Assembly: GCA_937891045.1 (NCBI GenBank)
Contig: CALBEV010000187.1
Span: 81,519 to 145,518, forward strand
Reading direction: 5' to 3'
Length of the DNA stretch: 64,000 nt
From: an uncultured Burkholderiales bacterium
GTDB lineage: Bacteria; Pseudomonadota; Gammaproteobacteria; Burkholderiales; Burkholderiaceae
The translations under genes and the position numbers were made by a program. Positions 34,195-42,429 of this stretch are shown here, piece by piece; within the stretch, counting starts at the first letter, position 1; every line of letters starts with the position of its first letter. Below the pieces are notes generated by a model, which saw only the letters and a program-made list of their open reading frames with translations, ran no database searches and was not told where the DNA came from.

Positions 34195-35046
34195 TTATTG
34201 AATGCGGTCTTGCAGCAGTTCCCACACGGGGGTCAAGTCGCCGGGCAACCAGGGCAGGGCACCCAGGTCGGTGTGGCTTTCATCCGGGCTGTGGAAATCG
34301 CTGCCGCGCGAAGCGGCCAAGCCAAACTCACGCGCCATGCCTGCGTATTCCAAGGCTTCGGCTGCCGAGTGGCTGCCGGTGACCACCTCCACGGCTTGAC
34401 CGCCGTGCGCCTTGAACTCGGTGAACAGCGCAAATTCTTCATTGGGCGTGAAGTCATAGCGGGCCGGGTGGGCGATGACCGCCATGCCGCCCGCGTCGCG
34501 GATCCAGGCGAGGGCGTCTTTCAAGCTGGCCCAACGGTGCGGCACAAAACCCGGCTTGCCTTCGGTGAGGAAACGTCGGAACACCTCGTAGGTGTCTTTG
34601 CACACACCGGTTTCAACCAAATAACGGGCGAAGTGGGTGCGGGAAATCAAATCGGGGTTGCCCGCGTAGGTGAGGGCGCCTTCAAAGCTGCCGTGGATGC
34701 CGACCTTGGCCAAACCGGCGGCCATGTCTTGGGCCCGGGCATGGCGACCGCCGCGTGTGCTTTGCAAACCGTCCACCACCCGTGGGTCGTGGATGTCAAA
34801 ACCCAAACCGACGATGTGCACCGTGTGGCCAGCAAACGAGACCGAAATTTCGGTGCCACTCAGGTACTGCAGGCCCACCTCTTTGGCGGCGCTGGCGGCG
34901 CGTTGTTGGCCGCCGATTTCGTCGTGGTCGGTGAGTGACCAGAGTTGCACGCCGTTGCTGTGGGCACGTTGGGCCAGCGCTTCAGGCGTGAGCGTGCCGT
35001 CGGAGACGACAGAGTGGCAGTGCAGATCGGCGTTGAGGATGGACAC
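34195..35046 (-). CDS. PHP-domain 3',5'-nucleotide phosphatase/RNase AM-like
   Basis: The 283-residue metallohydrolase starts with the PHP motif DLHCHSVVSDG (metal histidines 9 and 11). It continues with LTDHDEIGG, EISVSF and VIAHPARYDF, ending with the metal-binding GSDFHSP. Relatives (E. coli YciV/Rnm) trim 5' ends of rRNA and hydrolyse 3',5'-bisphosphate nucleotides. The start is GTG (35046), in line with family N-termini. It sits between recJ and yciO in one operon, nine bases after recJ. Confidence 0.92.
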   Translation of the reverse strand: MSILNADLHCHSVVSDGTLTPEALAQRAHSNGVQLWSLTDHDEIGGQQRAASAAKEVGLQYLSGTEISVSFAGHTVHIVGLGFDIHDPRVVDGLQSTRGGRHARAQDMAAGLAKVGIHGSFEGALTYAGNPDLISRTHFARYLVETGVCKDTYEVFRRFLTEGKPGFVPHRWASLKDALAWIRDAGGMAVIAHPARYDFTPNEEFALFTEFKAHGGQAVEVVTGSHSAAEALEYAGMAREFGLAASRGSDFHSPDESHTDLGALPWLPGDLTPVWELLQDRIQ

Positions 35047-35055
35047 GTTTTGATT

Positions 35056-36765
35056 CTAGGCCGCTTGCATGGTTTCGATCTGCAGTTGCAACTTTTCCCG
35101 GCCTTGCCAGGTGTTGATGTCCAGCCGGTAGGCCAACAAGGCTTGCGCGGGCAAGGGCTCGGTGCGGCCAAACCAAATGCCGTCGATGTCTTGGCCGTGC
35201 AATTTCAGCTTCAATGACAAATGCTTGTCACCCACGATGCGCTGCCCCAGCACCTGCACCTGGTCTTGAAACACCGGCGGCGCAAAGCCTTGGCCCCACA
35301 CTTGGTTTTGCAATTCGAGCACCACATCGGGGCGCATGTAGCTGGCTTCCAAGGAGCCGTCGGTTTCCAAGGATTGCGCCAGCGTGGCCGGTGACAACCA
35401 TTGCTCGGCAATCTGTTGCAAGGCGATTTCAAACGTGGCCAAGTCGTCTTCGAGCAAGGTGCAACCGGCGGCCATGGCATGACCGCCAAAGCGCAACAAC
35501 AAACCTGGGTGTAACTTGACCACGGCGTCCAAAGCATCGCGCAAATGAAAGCCGGGGATGGAGCGGCCCGAGCCTTTGAGCACCGCTTGGCCTTCGGACT
35601 CGCTGGCGGCAAACACAAAGCAGGGGCGGTAATGCAGGTCTTTCAAACGCGCGGCAACGATGCCGACCACGCCTTCGTGAAATTCTTCATCGAACACGCA
35701 CAGCGCAGCAGGGGGTTCGTCGTCCGTGTCCATCAAGGACTCGGCGATCAGCAAAGCTTGCTCACGCATCTCGCCTTCCAAACTGCGGCGTTCGCGGTTG
35801 ATGGCGTCGAGTTGTTCGGCCAAGCGCAGCGCCACACCGTTGTCGTCGGTGCGCAAACATTCAATGCCTAGAGTCATGTCGGACAAACGACCAGCGGCGT
35901 TGATGCGCGGACCGATGGCAAAGCCCATGTCTTGGCTGCTGGCGCGGGCTGCATCGCGCCCGGCCACTTTGAACAAGGCGGCCAAACCGGGCGGCAGTTG
36001 GCCGCGCTGCATGCGCTGCAAACCTTGCGCCACCAAGCGGCGGTTGTTGGCGTCCAGCTTCACCACATCGGCCACCGTGCCCAAGGCCACCAGCGGCAAC
36101 AAACCATCTAGTTTGGGCTCGGTGTCTTTGCTGAACACGCCACGGGTGCGCAACGCGGCACGCAGCGCCAGCAACACATAAAACATCACGCCCACGCCAG
36201 CCATGCTTTTGCTCTCGAAGCTGCAACCGGGTTGGTTCGGGTTCACCAGGGCATCAGCCTGCGGCAGTTCGGGTCCTGGCAAATGGTGGTCGGTCACCAA
36301 GACTTTCAGGCCCAGCGCTTGCGCCGCCGCCACGCCTTCAACACTGGCGATGCCGTTGTCCACCGTGATCAAGACTTGTGCGCCCGTGGCATGCACCCGC
36401 TTGGAAATGCTGGGCGTCAAGCCATAGCCATCGACCACGCGGTCTGGGACGATGAAGCCCACATGCTGCGCACCCAGCAAAGCCAAACCGCGCAAGGCCA
36501 CGGCGCAAGCGGTGGCACCGTCGCAGTCGTAATCGGCGACGATACAGATGCGTTCTTGCTGCGCGATGGCATCAGCCAACAACTGCGCGGCTTGGTCCAT
36601 TCCTTTCATGCCACTGGGCGGCAACAAGTGTTTCAACTGGTTGTCGAGTTCTTGTGGGTCTTGCACACCCCGCCCGGCATACAAACGGGCCAGCAGTGGA
36701 TGGACACCGGTTTGTTCCAAGGCCCAGACCGTGCGGGGTGGGGCGTCGCGGGGCAAGAGTTTCAT
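35056..36765 (-). CDS. recJ: Single-stranded-DNA-specific exonuclease RecJ
   Basis: The 569-residue 5'-3' exonuclease acts in recombination and mismatch repair. The DHH-family metal motifs are visible: IVADYDCDGATA (motif I), TVDNG (motif II), VTDHHLPG (motif III) and NPNQPGC. The DHHA1 domain lies at GRSIPGFHLRDAL and RFGGHAMAAGCTL. Length and domain order match RecJ. It is the first of recJ-PHP-yciO; the next gene upstream on the same strand is 46 bases away and may share the transcript. Confidence 0.95.
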   Translation of the reverse strand: MKLLPRDAPPRTVWALEQTGVHPLLARLYAGRGVQDPQELDNQLKHLLPPSGMKGMDQAAQLLADAIAQQERICIVADYDCDGATACAVALRGLALLGAQHVGFIVPDRVVDGYGLTPSISKRVHATGAQVLITVDNGIASVEGVAAAQALGLKVLVTDHHLPGPELPQADALVNPNQPGCSFESKSMAGVGVMFYVLLALRAALRTRGVFSKDTEPKLDGLLPLVALGTVADVVKLDANNRRLVAQGLQRMQRGQLPPGLAALFKVAGRDAARASSQDMGFAIGPRINAAGRLSDMTLGIECLRTDDNGVALRLAEQLDAINRERRSLEGEMREQALLIAESLMDTDDEPPAALCVFDEEFHEGVVGIVAARLKDLHYRPCFVFAASESEGQAVLKGSGRSIPGFHLRDALDAVVKLHPGLLLRFGGHAMAAGCTLLEDDLATFEIALQQIAEQWLSPATLAQSLETDGSLEASYMRPDVVLELQNQVWGQGFAPPVFQDQVQVLGQRIVGDKHLSLKLKLHGQDIDGIWFGRTEPLPAQALLAYRLDINTWQGREKLQLQIETMQAA

Positions 36766-36811
36766 GGCAAGGCCTTGGGAGATGTGAAGCTGCCCAGCAA
36801 GCAGGCGGGGT

Positions 36812-37753
36812 TCATGACAAGACCTCGTGCAAAGCGGCTTGGGGCCACAGGTTTTTCAACCCTTGAAGCAGACCAGGCGGCGGTGTTTGCAATTGCACGA
36901 TGGCTTGCTCACCGCACAACAACAAGCGATGCCCGTTTTGCAGCGCAGGCAACATCACCTCATGGGCCAAGGCCTGCCACTGTGCGCCCCAAGCTGCGGG
37001 GTCTTGCGCTAAATACGCATCCCGCAATTCGGGGTGCAATGACACGGTGTGAAAACTGGCAGGCGGCGCTTCGCCCGTGCCACTCCACCAAAACGAGTTC
37101 AGGCTGATGGCGCGTTGCTCGTTCACCGCGTGGGTGTAGAGCAGCATTTGCATTTCGTTTTGCAATCGGCGCAGCAGGCGTTGCGTGTCGCTTTGTTGCG
37201 CCAAGTCGTCGGTGTTGAGCCATGCGGCCATGCTGCGCCCCATCACTTGGTCGAGGGACGCACTGGGCAGGTGTTTGAAGTGCACTGAATGCGCCAACCA
37301 ACGGCCAGTTTGAAACGCGTGCAAGTGGATGCCGTCTTCCAAAAAGTAGGGCGACATGCTCTGCAACAAAGCCTGGTCTTCTGCTGCGCTGATGCTGCCC
37401 GGGTGGTGCAAATGCACCTGGCCTTGATCGACACGCCAATGCACCAAATCGATGAAAGCCCAGCCCTGCTCGGGCGGACACGACAAGCCGTGGTGCGCAG
37501 CGCTTTGTGCGGCCCAGCCCAACAAACCGGGCATCAATGGCCAGCCCATGGCTTGCGCTTGGGCCCATTCATACGGTGCATCCAGGTGTTGGGGGTCATG
37601 TGGTTGGCGTTGCTTCAAAGCTTGGCGCAAAGCAGGGTGGGTGGGCAAAGCGGCCTGCCATGCTTGGCGCTCGAGGCTGTGGGCTTGGGCCAAGTCGGGC
37701 GGCAACAACGCGTGTGAAACAACGGTGACAGGAGCGGCATGGCGAGCGGACAT
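36812..37753 (-). CDS. Conserved protein of unknown function upstream of recJ
   Basis: I do not recognise a characterised family in this 313-residue soluble protein. It is rich in Leu, His and Trp with no membrane segments; conserved-looking stretches are WPLMPGLLGWAAQ, HLHAFQTGRWLAH and LNSFWWSGTGEAP. The FWWSG-type motif occurs in a conserved betaproteobacterial family sometimes labelled phosphoglycerate mutase-like, but no such active site is visible here. ATG at 37753 was preferred to GTG at 37783 because it follows the divergent lolC gap by 35 bases. It leads into recJ 46 bases later. Confidence 0.75.
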   Translation of the reverse strand: MSARHAAPVTVVSHALLPPDLAQAHSLERQAWQAALPTHPALRQALKQRQPHDPQHLDAPYEWAQAQAMGWPLMPGLLGWAAQSAAHHGLSCPPEQGWAFIDLVHWRVDQGQVHLHHPGSISAAEDQALLQSMSPYFLEDGIHLHAFQTGRWLAHSVHFKHLPSASLDQVMGRSMAAWLNTDDLAQQSDTQRLLRRLQNEMQMLLYTHAVNEQRAISLNSFWWSGTGEAPPASFHTVSLHPELRDAYLAQDPAAWGAQWQALAHEVMLPALQNGHRLLLCGEQAIVQLQTPPPGLLQGLKNLWPQAALHEVLS

Positions 37754-37788
37754 GGCTGCATTGTGCAAGATGCCACAATCCACACCCG

Positions 37789-39054
37789 ATGAACACCTCT
37801 CGCCTTCCCTTCGAATTGCTGGTGGGCTGGCGCTACACCCGCGCTGGCCGTGCGGCTCGGCGCAACCGCTTTATTTCCTTCATTTCATCCGTGTCCATGG
37901 TGGGCATTGCACTGGGTGTGGCCGCGCTCATCATCGTCTTGAGTGTGATGAACGGCTTTCAAAAAGAAGTGCGTGACCGCATGTTGGGCGTGCTCTCGCA
38001 CATCGAGGTGTTGGCCTACACCGGCGCGGCCATCGACAACCCCACCGGTGTGCAAAACACATTGGCACTGCAACCGCAAGTGCTGGCGAGTGCGCCGTTT
38101 GTTTTGTCGCAGGTGTTGCTCGCGCAAGGCGAGGACATGCGCGGCGCATTGGTGCGCGGCATCGACCCGGCGCAAGAAGTGTTGGTGACCGACGCGGTGG
38201 CGCTGATGCCACCCGATGTGCTGGCCCAGTTGCAACCGGGCACGTTCGGTGTGGTGCTGGGCAACGAACTGGCACGTGCTTTGGGCGTCAAAACCGGCGA
38301 CAACATCACCTTGGTGGCCCCTGGTGGGCAAGTCACGCCTGCGGGTGTGGTGCCGCGCATGAAGCAACTCAACGTGGTGGGCTTGCTCGATTCGGGTCAC
38401 TATGAATACGACGCGTCCTTGGCTTTGCTGCACCTGGACGACGCGCAAAAGATTTTTCGCTTGGAAGGGCCCAACGGCATCCGCGTGAAATTGAAAGACG
38501 CGCAACAAGCACGCAGCGTGGCCAACGAGCTGACGCCGTTGTTGGGCGAAGACGTGGTGGTGCGCGACTGGACACGGGCCAACCGCACCTGGTTTGCTGC
38601 CGTGCAAATTGAAAAACGCATGATGTTCATCATCCTCACGCTGATCGTGGCGGTGGCCGCGTTCAATTTGGTCAGCACCTTGGTGATGACGGTGACCGAC
38701 AAGCAAGCCGATATCGCCATCCTGCGCACGCTGGGCGCGAGCCCGGGCAGCATCATGGGCATCTTCGTGGTGCAAGGGGCCTTGGTGGGTGTCATCGGCA
38801 CCTTGTCGGGTTTGCTGCTCGGCCTCTTGGTGGCCTTCAACATTGGCAGCATCGTCCCCGCCATTGAAAGCGCCTTGGGCGCGAGCTTTTTACCCAAAGA
38901 CATTTACCTGATCAGCCGCATGCCCAGCGACCCACAGTGGGCCGACATCGGGCCGGTGGTGATCATCGCGCTGGTGCTGGCCCTGGTGGCCACGCTCTAC
39001 CCGAGCTGGCGAGCCAGCCGCATCGACCCGGCGGAGGCGCTGCGCCATGAGTGA
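37789..39054 (+). CDS. lolC: Lipoprotein-releasing ABC transporter permease LolC/E
   Basis: The 421-residue permease has the FtsX/MacB layout. The N-terminal helix (around [27 protein letters not shown]) is followed by a large periplasmic domain, then three C-terminal helices ([20 protein letters not shown] onward) and a [17 protein letters not shown] tail. With LolD it extracts outer-membrane lipoproteins from the inner membrane and hands them to LolA. No second permease gene adjoins, so this is probably the single LolF-like permease acting as a homodimer. It overlaps lolD by eight bases. Confidence 0.94.
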   Translation: MNTSRLPFELLVGWRYTRAGRAARRNRFISFISSVSMVGIALGVAALIIVLSVMNGFQKEVRDRMLGVLSHIEVLAYTGAAIDNPTGVQNTLALQPQVLASAPFVLSQVLLAQGEDMRGALVRGIDPAQEVLVTDAVALMPPDVLAQLQPGTFGVVLGNELARALGVKTGDNITLVAPGGQVTPAGVVPRMKQLNVVGLLDSGHYEYDASLALLHLDDAQKIFRLEGPNGIRVKLKDAQQARSVANELTPLLGEDVVVRDWTRANRTWFAAVQIEKRMMFIILTLIVAVAAFNLVSTLVMTVTDKQADIAILRTLGASPGSIMGIFVVQGALVGVIGTLSGLLLGLLVAFNIGSIVPAIESALGASFLPKDIYLISRMPSDPQWADIGPVVIIALVLALVATLYPSWRASRIDPAEALRHE

Positions 39055-39733
39055 GGCTGTGTTGTGGGCGCAAGGTTTGAGCCGCCGTTTTCACGAAGGC
39101 GTGATCGACGTCACCGTGTTGCAAGACATCGACTTGCAGGTGCGCCCCGGCGAAACCTTGGCGGTGGTGGGCACCTCGGGTTCGGGCAAAAGCACCTTGT
39201 TGCATTTGCTGGGCGGCCTCGACACCCCAACCAACGGCAGCGTGCGCTTGCTCGGCCAAAACTTGGCCGGTTTGGATGCCAGCGCCTTGGGGCGGTTGCG
39301 CAATCAACACCTGGGCTTTATTTACCAGTTTCATCATTTGCTTCCCGAATTCAGCGCTTTGGACAATGTCGCCATGCCTTTGTGGATTCGCCGTATGCCG
39401 CGCGAACAGGCGGCGGTGCAAGCGCAGGCGATGTTGACGGCAGTGGGTTTGGCCGACCGGGTGCATCACACGCCCAGCGAGCTGTCGGGCGGCGAGCGCC
39501 AACGCGTGGCGATTGCCCGCGCCTTGGTGACGCAACCGGCTTGTGTGCTGGCCGATGAGCCGACTGGCAACCTGGACCGCGCCACCGCAGACAGCGTGTT
39601 CGCGCTGATGTTGCAGCTGGCCAGGCAACAGGGCACGGCCTTCATCGTCGTCACCCACGATGAGCGCTTGGCGGCGCAGTGCGATCGGCAACTGCGCTTG
39701 GTGGCTGGGAAATTGGGGTCAGATTCCAATTAA
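39047..39733 (+). CDS. lolD: Lipoprotein-releasing ABC transporter ATPase LolD
   Basis: The 228-residue ATPase has Walker [10 protein letters not shown], the LolD-type [18 protein letters not shown], the signature [15 protein letters not shown], Walker B CVLADEP and the switch His in VTHDE. Its last residues, KLGSDSN, and the stop codon are encoded by a repeat element beginning at 39711. The natural C-terminus has therefore been replaced by the insertion. The catalytic core is unaffected. tatD, which normally follows, is separated from it by about 295 bases of repeats. Confidence 0.94.
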   Translation: MSEAVLWAQGLSRRFHEGVIDVTVLQDIDLQVRPGETLAVVGTSGSGKSTLLHLLGGLDTPTNGSVRLLGQNLAGLDASALGRLRNQHLGFIYQFHHLLPEFSALDNVAMPLWIRRMPREQAAVQAQAMLTAVGLADRVHHTPSELSGGERQRVAIARALVTQPACVLADEPTGNLDRATADSVFALMLQLARQQGTAFIVVTHDERLAAQCDRQLRLVAGKLGSDSN

Positions 39734-40010
39734 TTCAATAAATGGCCCCCAGGCCGTGCGGCTTTGAGCTGGATTTGTGGTCTTCATAAGATCTGTGGAC
39801 CGGGAATGGGTCTCAAAAGAGGCCTGTTTTGGGGGTGCTCCAAATACCCTTCTTTTGAGGGGGTGGTCATACTGGGCGGGGCTTGCAGGCGTTTTTATGA
39901 TACATAAATTCAAAATTTCACTGGTTTCCTGTATCACCAAACAATTGGAATCTGACCCCAATTACTGAATCTGACCCCAATTACCAAACAATTGGAATCT
40001 GACCCCAATT
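39711..40010. mobile_element. About 300-bp repeat element with inverted hairpin ends (REP/MITE-like)
   Basis: A 21-bp core, AATTGG-N9-CCAATT with GGTCAGATT in the loop, occurs forward at 39711-39731. It recurs in reverse orientation at 39943-39963 and 39990-40010, with a truncated copy at 39966-39982. The opposite-facing outer copies bound a 300-bp block with no credible ORF. A 28-bp motif AAATGGCCCCCAGGCCGTGC... (39740-39767) lies inside and recurs after tatD. GGGGTCAGA repeats of this kind are, from memory, associated with REP-type tyrosine transposases. The block separates lolD from tatD and forms the last residues of lolD. Confidence 0.75.
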
Positions 40011-40028
40011 ACCCAATTACCATGCCCC

Positions 40029-40841
40029 ATGACTTGGATCGACAGCCACTGCCACCTGGACGCCGCCGAATTCGCGCCTGACCGCGACGCGGTGCGCCAA
40101 GCCGCCCGCGCGGTGGGCGTGCACACTTGCGTCATCCCGGCGGTGCAGGCCGCGCACTTTGACGAGGTGCGGCAACTGGCGCACCAGCACGGCGACGTTT
40201 ACGCGCTGGGCATCCACCCCCTTTTCACGCCGCAGGCCCGCGAGGCCGATTTGCAAACCTTGGACCAAGCCCTGAAACACCACCGCGCCGACCCGCGCTT
40301 GGTGGCGGTGGGTGAAATCGGCCTGGACGGTTTTGTGCCCGGCCTGGACATGGCGCGTCAACAGCTGTTTTACACAGCGCAGCTGCAGCTGGCCCAGCAA
40401 CACGACCTGCCGGTGATCTTGCACGTGCGGCGCAGCGCCGATTTGCTGTTGAAGGGGCTGCGGCAAACGCCGGTGAAAGGCGGCATCGCCCACGCCTTCA
40501 ACGGCAGCGTGCAGCAGGCCGAGCAGTTCATCGCCATGGGTTTCAAGCTCGGTTTTGGCGGTGCGCTCACTTTCGAGCGGGCCTTGCAGTTGCGCCTGCT
40601 GGCCACGCTGTTGCCCTTGGACGCGCTGGTGCTGGAAACCGACGCGCCCGATATCCCGCCGCATTGGCTGTATGTGACCGCCGAGGAGCGGGCGCAAGGC
40701 GTGCCGCAGGGCCGCAACTCGCCGGACCAGATCCAGCGGATTGCGCAGGTGTTGGCGGATTTGCGCGGGGTGTCGCTTGAGACCGTTTGCTTGGCAACTC
40801 ATGCCAATGTTTGTTCGGTGTTGGCGATCGAAACGGTCTGA
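40029..40841 (+). CDS. tatD: TatD-family metal-dependent DNase
   Basis: The 270-residue TIM-barrel hydrolase has the metal motif HCHLD (His7, His9), VGEIGLD, ILHVR, HAFNGS and LETDAPD in the usual order. TatD enzymes show DNase/exonuclease activity and take part in DNA repair and quality control. It would normally be coupled to lolD, but a repeat element lies directly upstream, leaving the start at 40029 with no Shine-Dalgarno. A second related element follows its stop. The coding region looks more GC-rich at third positions than genes after 42 kb, though so does lolC. Confidence 0.92.
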   Translation: MTWIDSHCHLDAAEFAPDRDAVRQAARAVGVHTCVIPAVQAAHFDEVRQLAHQHGDVYALGIHPLFTPQAREADLQTLDQALKHHRADPRLVAVGEIGLDGFVPGLDMARQQLFYTAQLQLAQQHDLPVILHVRRSADLLLKGLRQTPVKGGIAHAFNGSVQQAEQFIAMGFKLGFGGALTFERALQLRLLATLLPLDALVLETDAPDIPPHWLYVTAEERAQGVPQGRNSPDQIQRIAQVLADLRGVSLETVCLATHANVCSVLAIETV

Positions 40842-40899
40842 ATTCATGGAAGCGTGCCTTCCCTGTCTTTCAAGAAGTCACGCTTGAGCCACCCGCCAC

Positions 40900-40987
40900 G
40901 GGGACGCATTTTTCTGGTCTTTCGCTCAAAAAATGGTCCCCATGCCGTGCGGCTTTGAAGTGAATTAATTGGAATCTGACCCCAATT
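40900..40987. repeat. Second, related repeat element after tatD
   Basis: GGGGAC (40900-40905) can pair with GTCCCC (40936-40941). The 28-bp motif AAATGGTCCCCATGCCGTGC... (40931-40958) matches 26 of 28 bases of the one inside the lolD-tatD element. The reverse-oriented 21-bp hairpin core AATTGG-N9-CCAATT ends the block at 40967-40987. No forward core is seen on the left side, so this copy is partial or differently organised. It ends eight bases before the next start codon. Confidence 0.7.
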
Positions 40988-40994
40988 AGCGCCA

Positions 40995-41771
40995 ATGAGC
41001 GACCAGCGACAATCCCGCATGGCCACCAAGCAGACCCATCCGCAAGTCAACATGTCCGAGCACGGCAAGGTGCGCTACCTGCACCTGGGCAGCGAGTGGG
41101 TGCAGGGCTCGATGGACATCGGCAAGCCGAACCAGATCGAGCTGGAATATGTGCAACGCATGCAAGCCTGGCTGCTCTTTGTGCCGTCCCAAGAAGTGCC
41201 CGATTTGCACGCCATGCAGCTGGGCCTGGGCGCTGCGGCCCTGACCAAAAACTGCCACAAGGTGCTGGGCATGCGCACCACCGCCATCGAACTCAACCCG
41301 CAGGTGGTAGCGGCCTGCCGCACTTGGTTCAAGCTGGGCCCAGACGACGAGCGCTTGTCGGTGGTGCTGGGCGACGCCGCCGAGGTGGCCGCGCACCCGC
41401 ATTGGCGCGGCCAAGTGGACGCCTTGCATGTGGACTTGTATGACCATGAAGCCGCCGCGCCAGTGCTGGACGACGCTGATTTCTACGCCCACTGCCGCCA
41501 GTTGCTGACCCCCAACGGCTGCATGCTGGTCAATTTGTTTGGCCGCGCCTCCAGCTACGAGCGCAGCCTGGGCCACATCAGCCAAGCCTTTGGTTTGGAC
41601 GCGCTGTGGGCATTCAAGCCAACCAAAGAAGGCAACACCGTGGTGCTGGCGCAGCGCAGCCCCAGCCGTCCCGAGCGCGAGCTGCTGCAAGCCCGCGCCG
41701 AGCAGATCGAAACCCAGTGGGGCCTGCCCGCCACGCTGTGGTTGAAGGTGATCAAGCCGGTGCAAGCCTAA
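40995..41771 (+). CDS. Spermidine synthase-like methyltransferase-fold protein
   Basis: The 258-residue protein has the polyamine synthase-like Rossmann fold: MQLGLGAAALTKNC for the nucleotide loop, TTAIELNPQVVAACRTWF with the acidic residue binding the ribose, and VDALHVDLYDHEA. It lacks the complete N-terminal beta-hairpin domain of SpeE, so spermidine synthase activity is uncertain and the common label is by fold only. The ATG follows the repeat element by seven bases and no clear ribosome site remains. An 18-bp segment covering its last codons is duplicated downstream. A role in polyamine biosynthesis would fit the puu genes, but this is inference. Confidence 0.8.
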   Translation: MSDQRQSRMATKQTHPQVNMSEHGKVRYLHLGSEWVQGSMDIGKPNQIELEYVQRMQAWLLFVPSQEVPDLHAMQLGLGAAALTKNCHKVLGMRTTAIELNPQVVAACRTWFKLGPDDERLSVVLGDAAEVAAHPHWRGQVDALHVDLYDHEAAAPVLDDADFYAHCRQLLTPNGCMLVNLFGRASSYERSLGHISQAFGLDALWAFKPTKEGNTVVLAQRSPSRPERELLQARAEQIETQWGLPATLWLKVIKPVQA

Positions 41772-41826
41772 CCCTCTTGCGCATCAGCCACCCGCAACAA
41801 CCAGGTGCTCAAGCCGGTGCAAGCCT
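41752..41826. repeat. 18-bp direct repeat at a gene end
   Basis: TCAAGCCGGTGCAAGCCT occurs at 41752-41769, spanning the last codons and the start of the stop of the spermidine synthase-like gene, and again at 41809-41826. The copies are 57 bases apart. The intervening bases are not repeated, so this looks like a local duplication rather than a tandem array. Confidence 0.8.
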
Positions 41827-41921
41827 GAAGCCAAGGCCGCGCGCCATCCGTTCAGGCCAGCTCAGCAAGCTTGTTTTGGCTTAGGTCACAATCGTCGAAG
41901 TTTTGTTTTGGGAGAACCGCC

Positions 41922-42419
41922 GTGTCGATCAAGAGTCAAAAGGACTTTGTCTCCGGTTTGATGTTCACTGCCATTGGCGCCGGTTTTGCCTGGAATTCAG
42001 CCTTGTCCTATGACATCGGCTCGGCCAGCCAAATGGGGCCGGGTTATTTCCCCTTGGTACTGGGTCTGGTGTTGGTGCTGCTGGGCGGCTTCATCATGTT
42101 TTTCTCGCTGGTGGTGGAAACGCCCGATGGCGGCGTGATCGGCGACATCGCATGGCGGCCGCTGGTGTGCATCTTGGGTGCCAATTTGCTGTTTGGCGCC
42201 TTGCTGGGTGGCCTGCCCAGCATCGGATTTCCTTCGTTTGGCTTGGTGGTGGCTATTTTTGCGCTGACCGGCGTGGCCTTGCTGGCAGACGCCACCAGTT
42301 TCAACCTGCGCCGCATGCTGGTGCTCTCCAGCATCTTGGCTGGCGGCAGCTATCTCGTGTTCATTTCTTTGCTGAATTTGCAGTTGCCAGTCTGGCCTGC
42401 TTTTATCAGCGGTCATTGA
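41922..42419 (+). CDS. tctB: Tripartite tricarboxylate transporter TctB subunit
   Basis: The 165-residue protein has four hydrophobic segments and the MGPGYFPLVLG motif found in small TctB subunits. TctB and TctA form the membrane part of a carboxylate importer that works with a periplasmic binding protein TctC. The GTG start at 41922 has GGGAG at 41910-41914, and the residues that follow fit the family. It precedes tctA by 10 bases. The 150 bases upstream hold an 18-bp duplication but no promoter I trust. Confidence 0.9.
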   Translation: MSIKSQKDFVSGLMFTAIGAGFAWNSALSYDIGSASQMGPGYFPLVLGLVLVLLGGFIMFFSLVVETPDGGVIGDIAWRPLVCILGANLLFGALLGGLPSIGFPSFGLVVAIFALTGVALLADATSFNLRRMLVLSSILAGGSYLVFISLLNLQLPVWPAFISGH

Positions 42420-42429
42420 TCGGAAACTC

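Noticed and set aside
39719..39961. 80-codon minus-strand ORF inside the lolD-tatD repeat element
   Set aside because: It begins and ends in repeat cores and shares only repeat-encoded residues with a similar ORF after tatD.
39740..40958. tatD plus flanking repeats as a composite transposon
   Set aside because: The outer repeats are not in a consistent terminal arrangement, no transposase is present and lolC-lolD-tatD is a normal operon order; the repeats more likely inserted around a resident gene.
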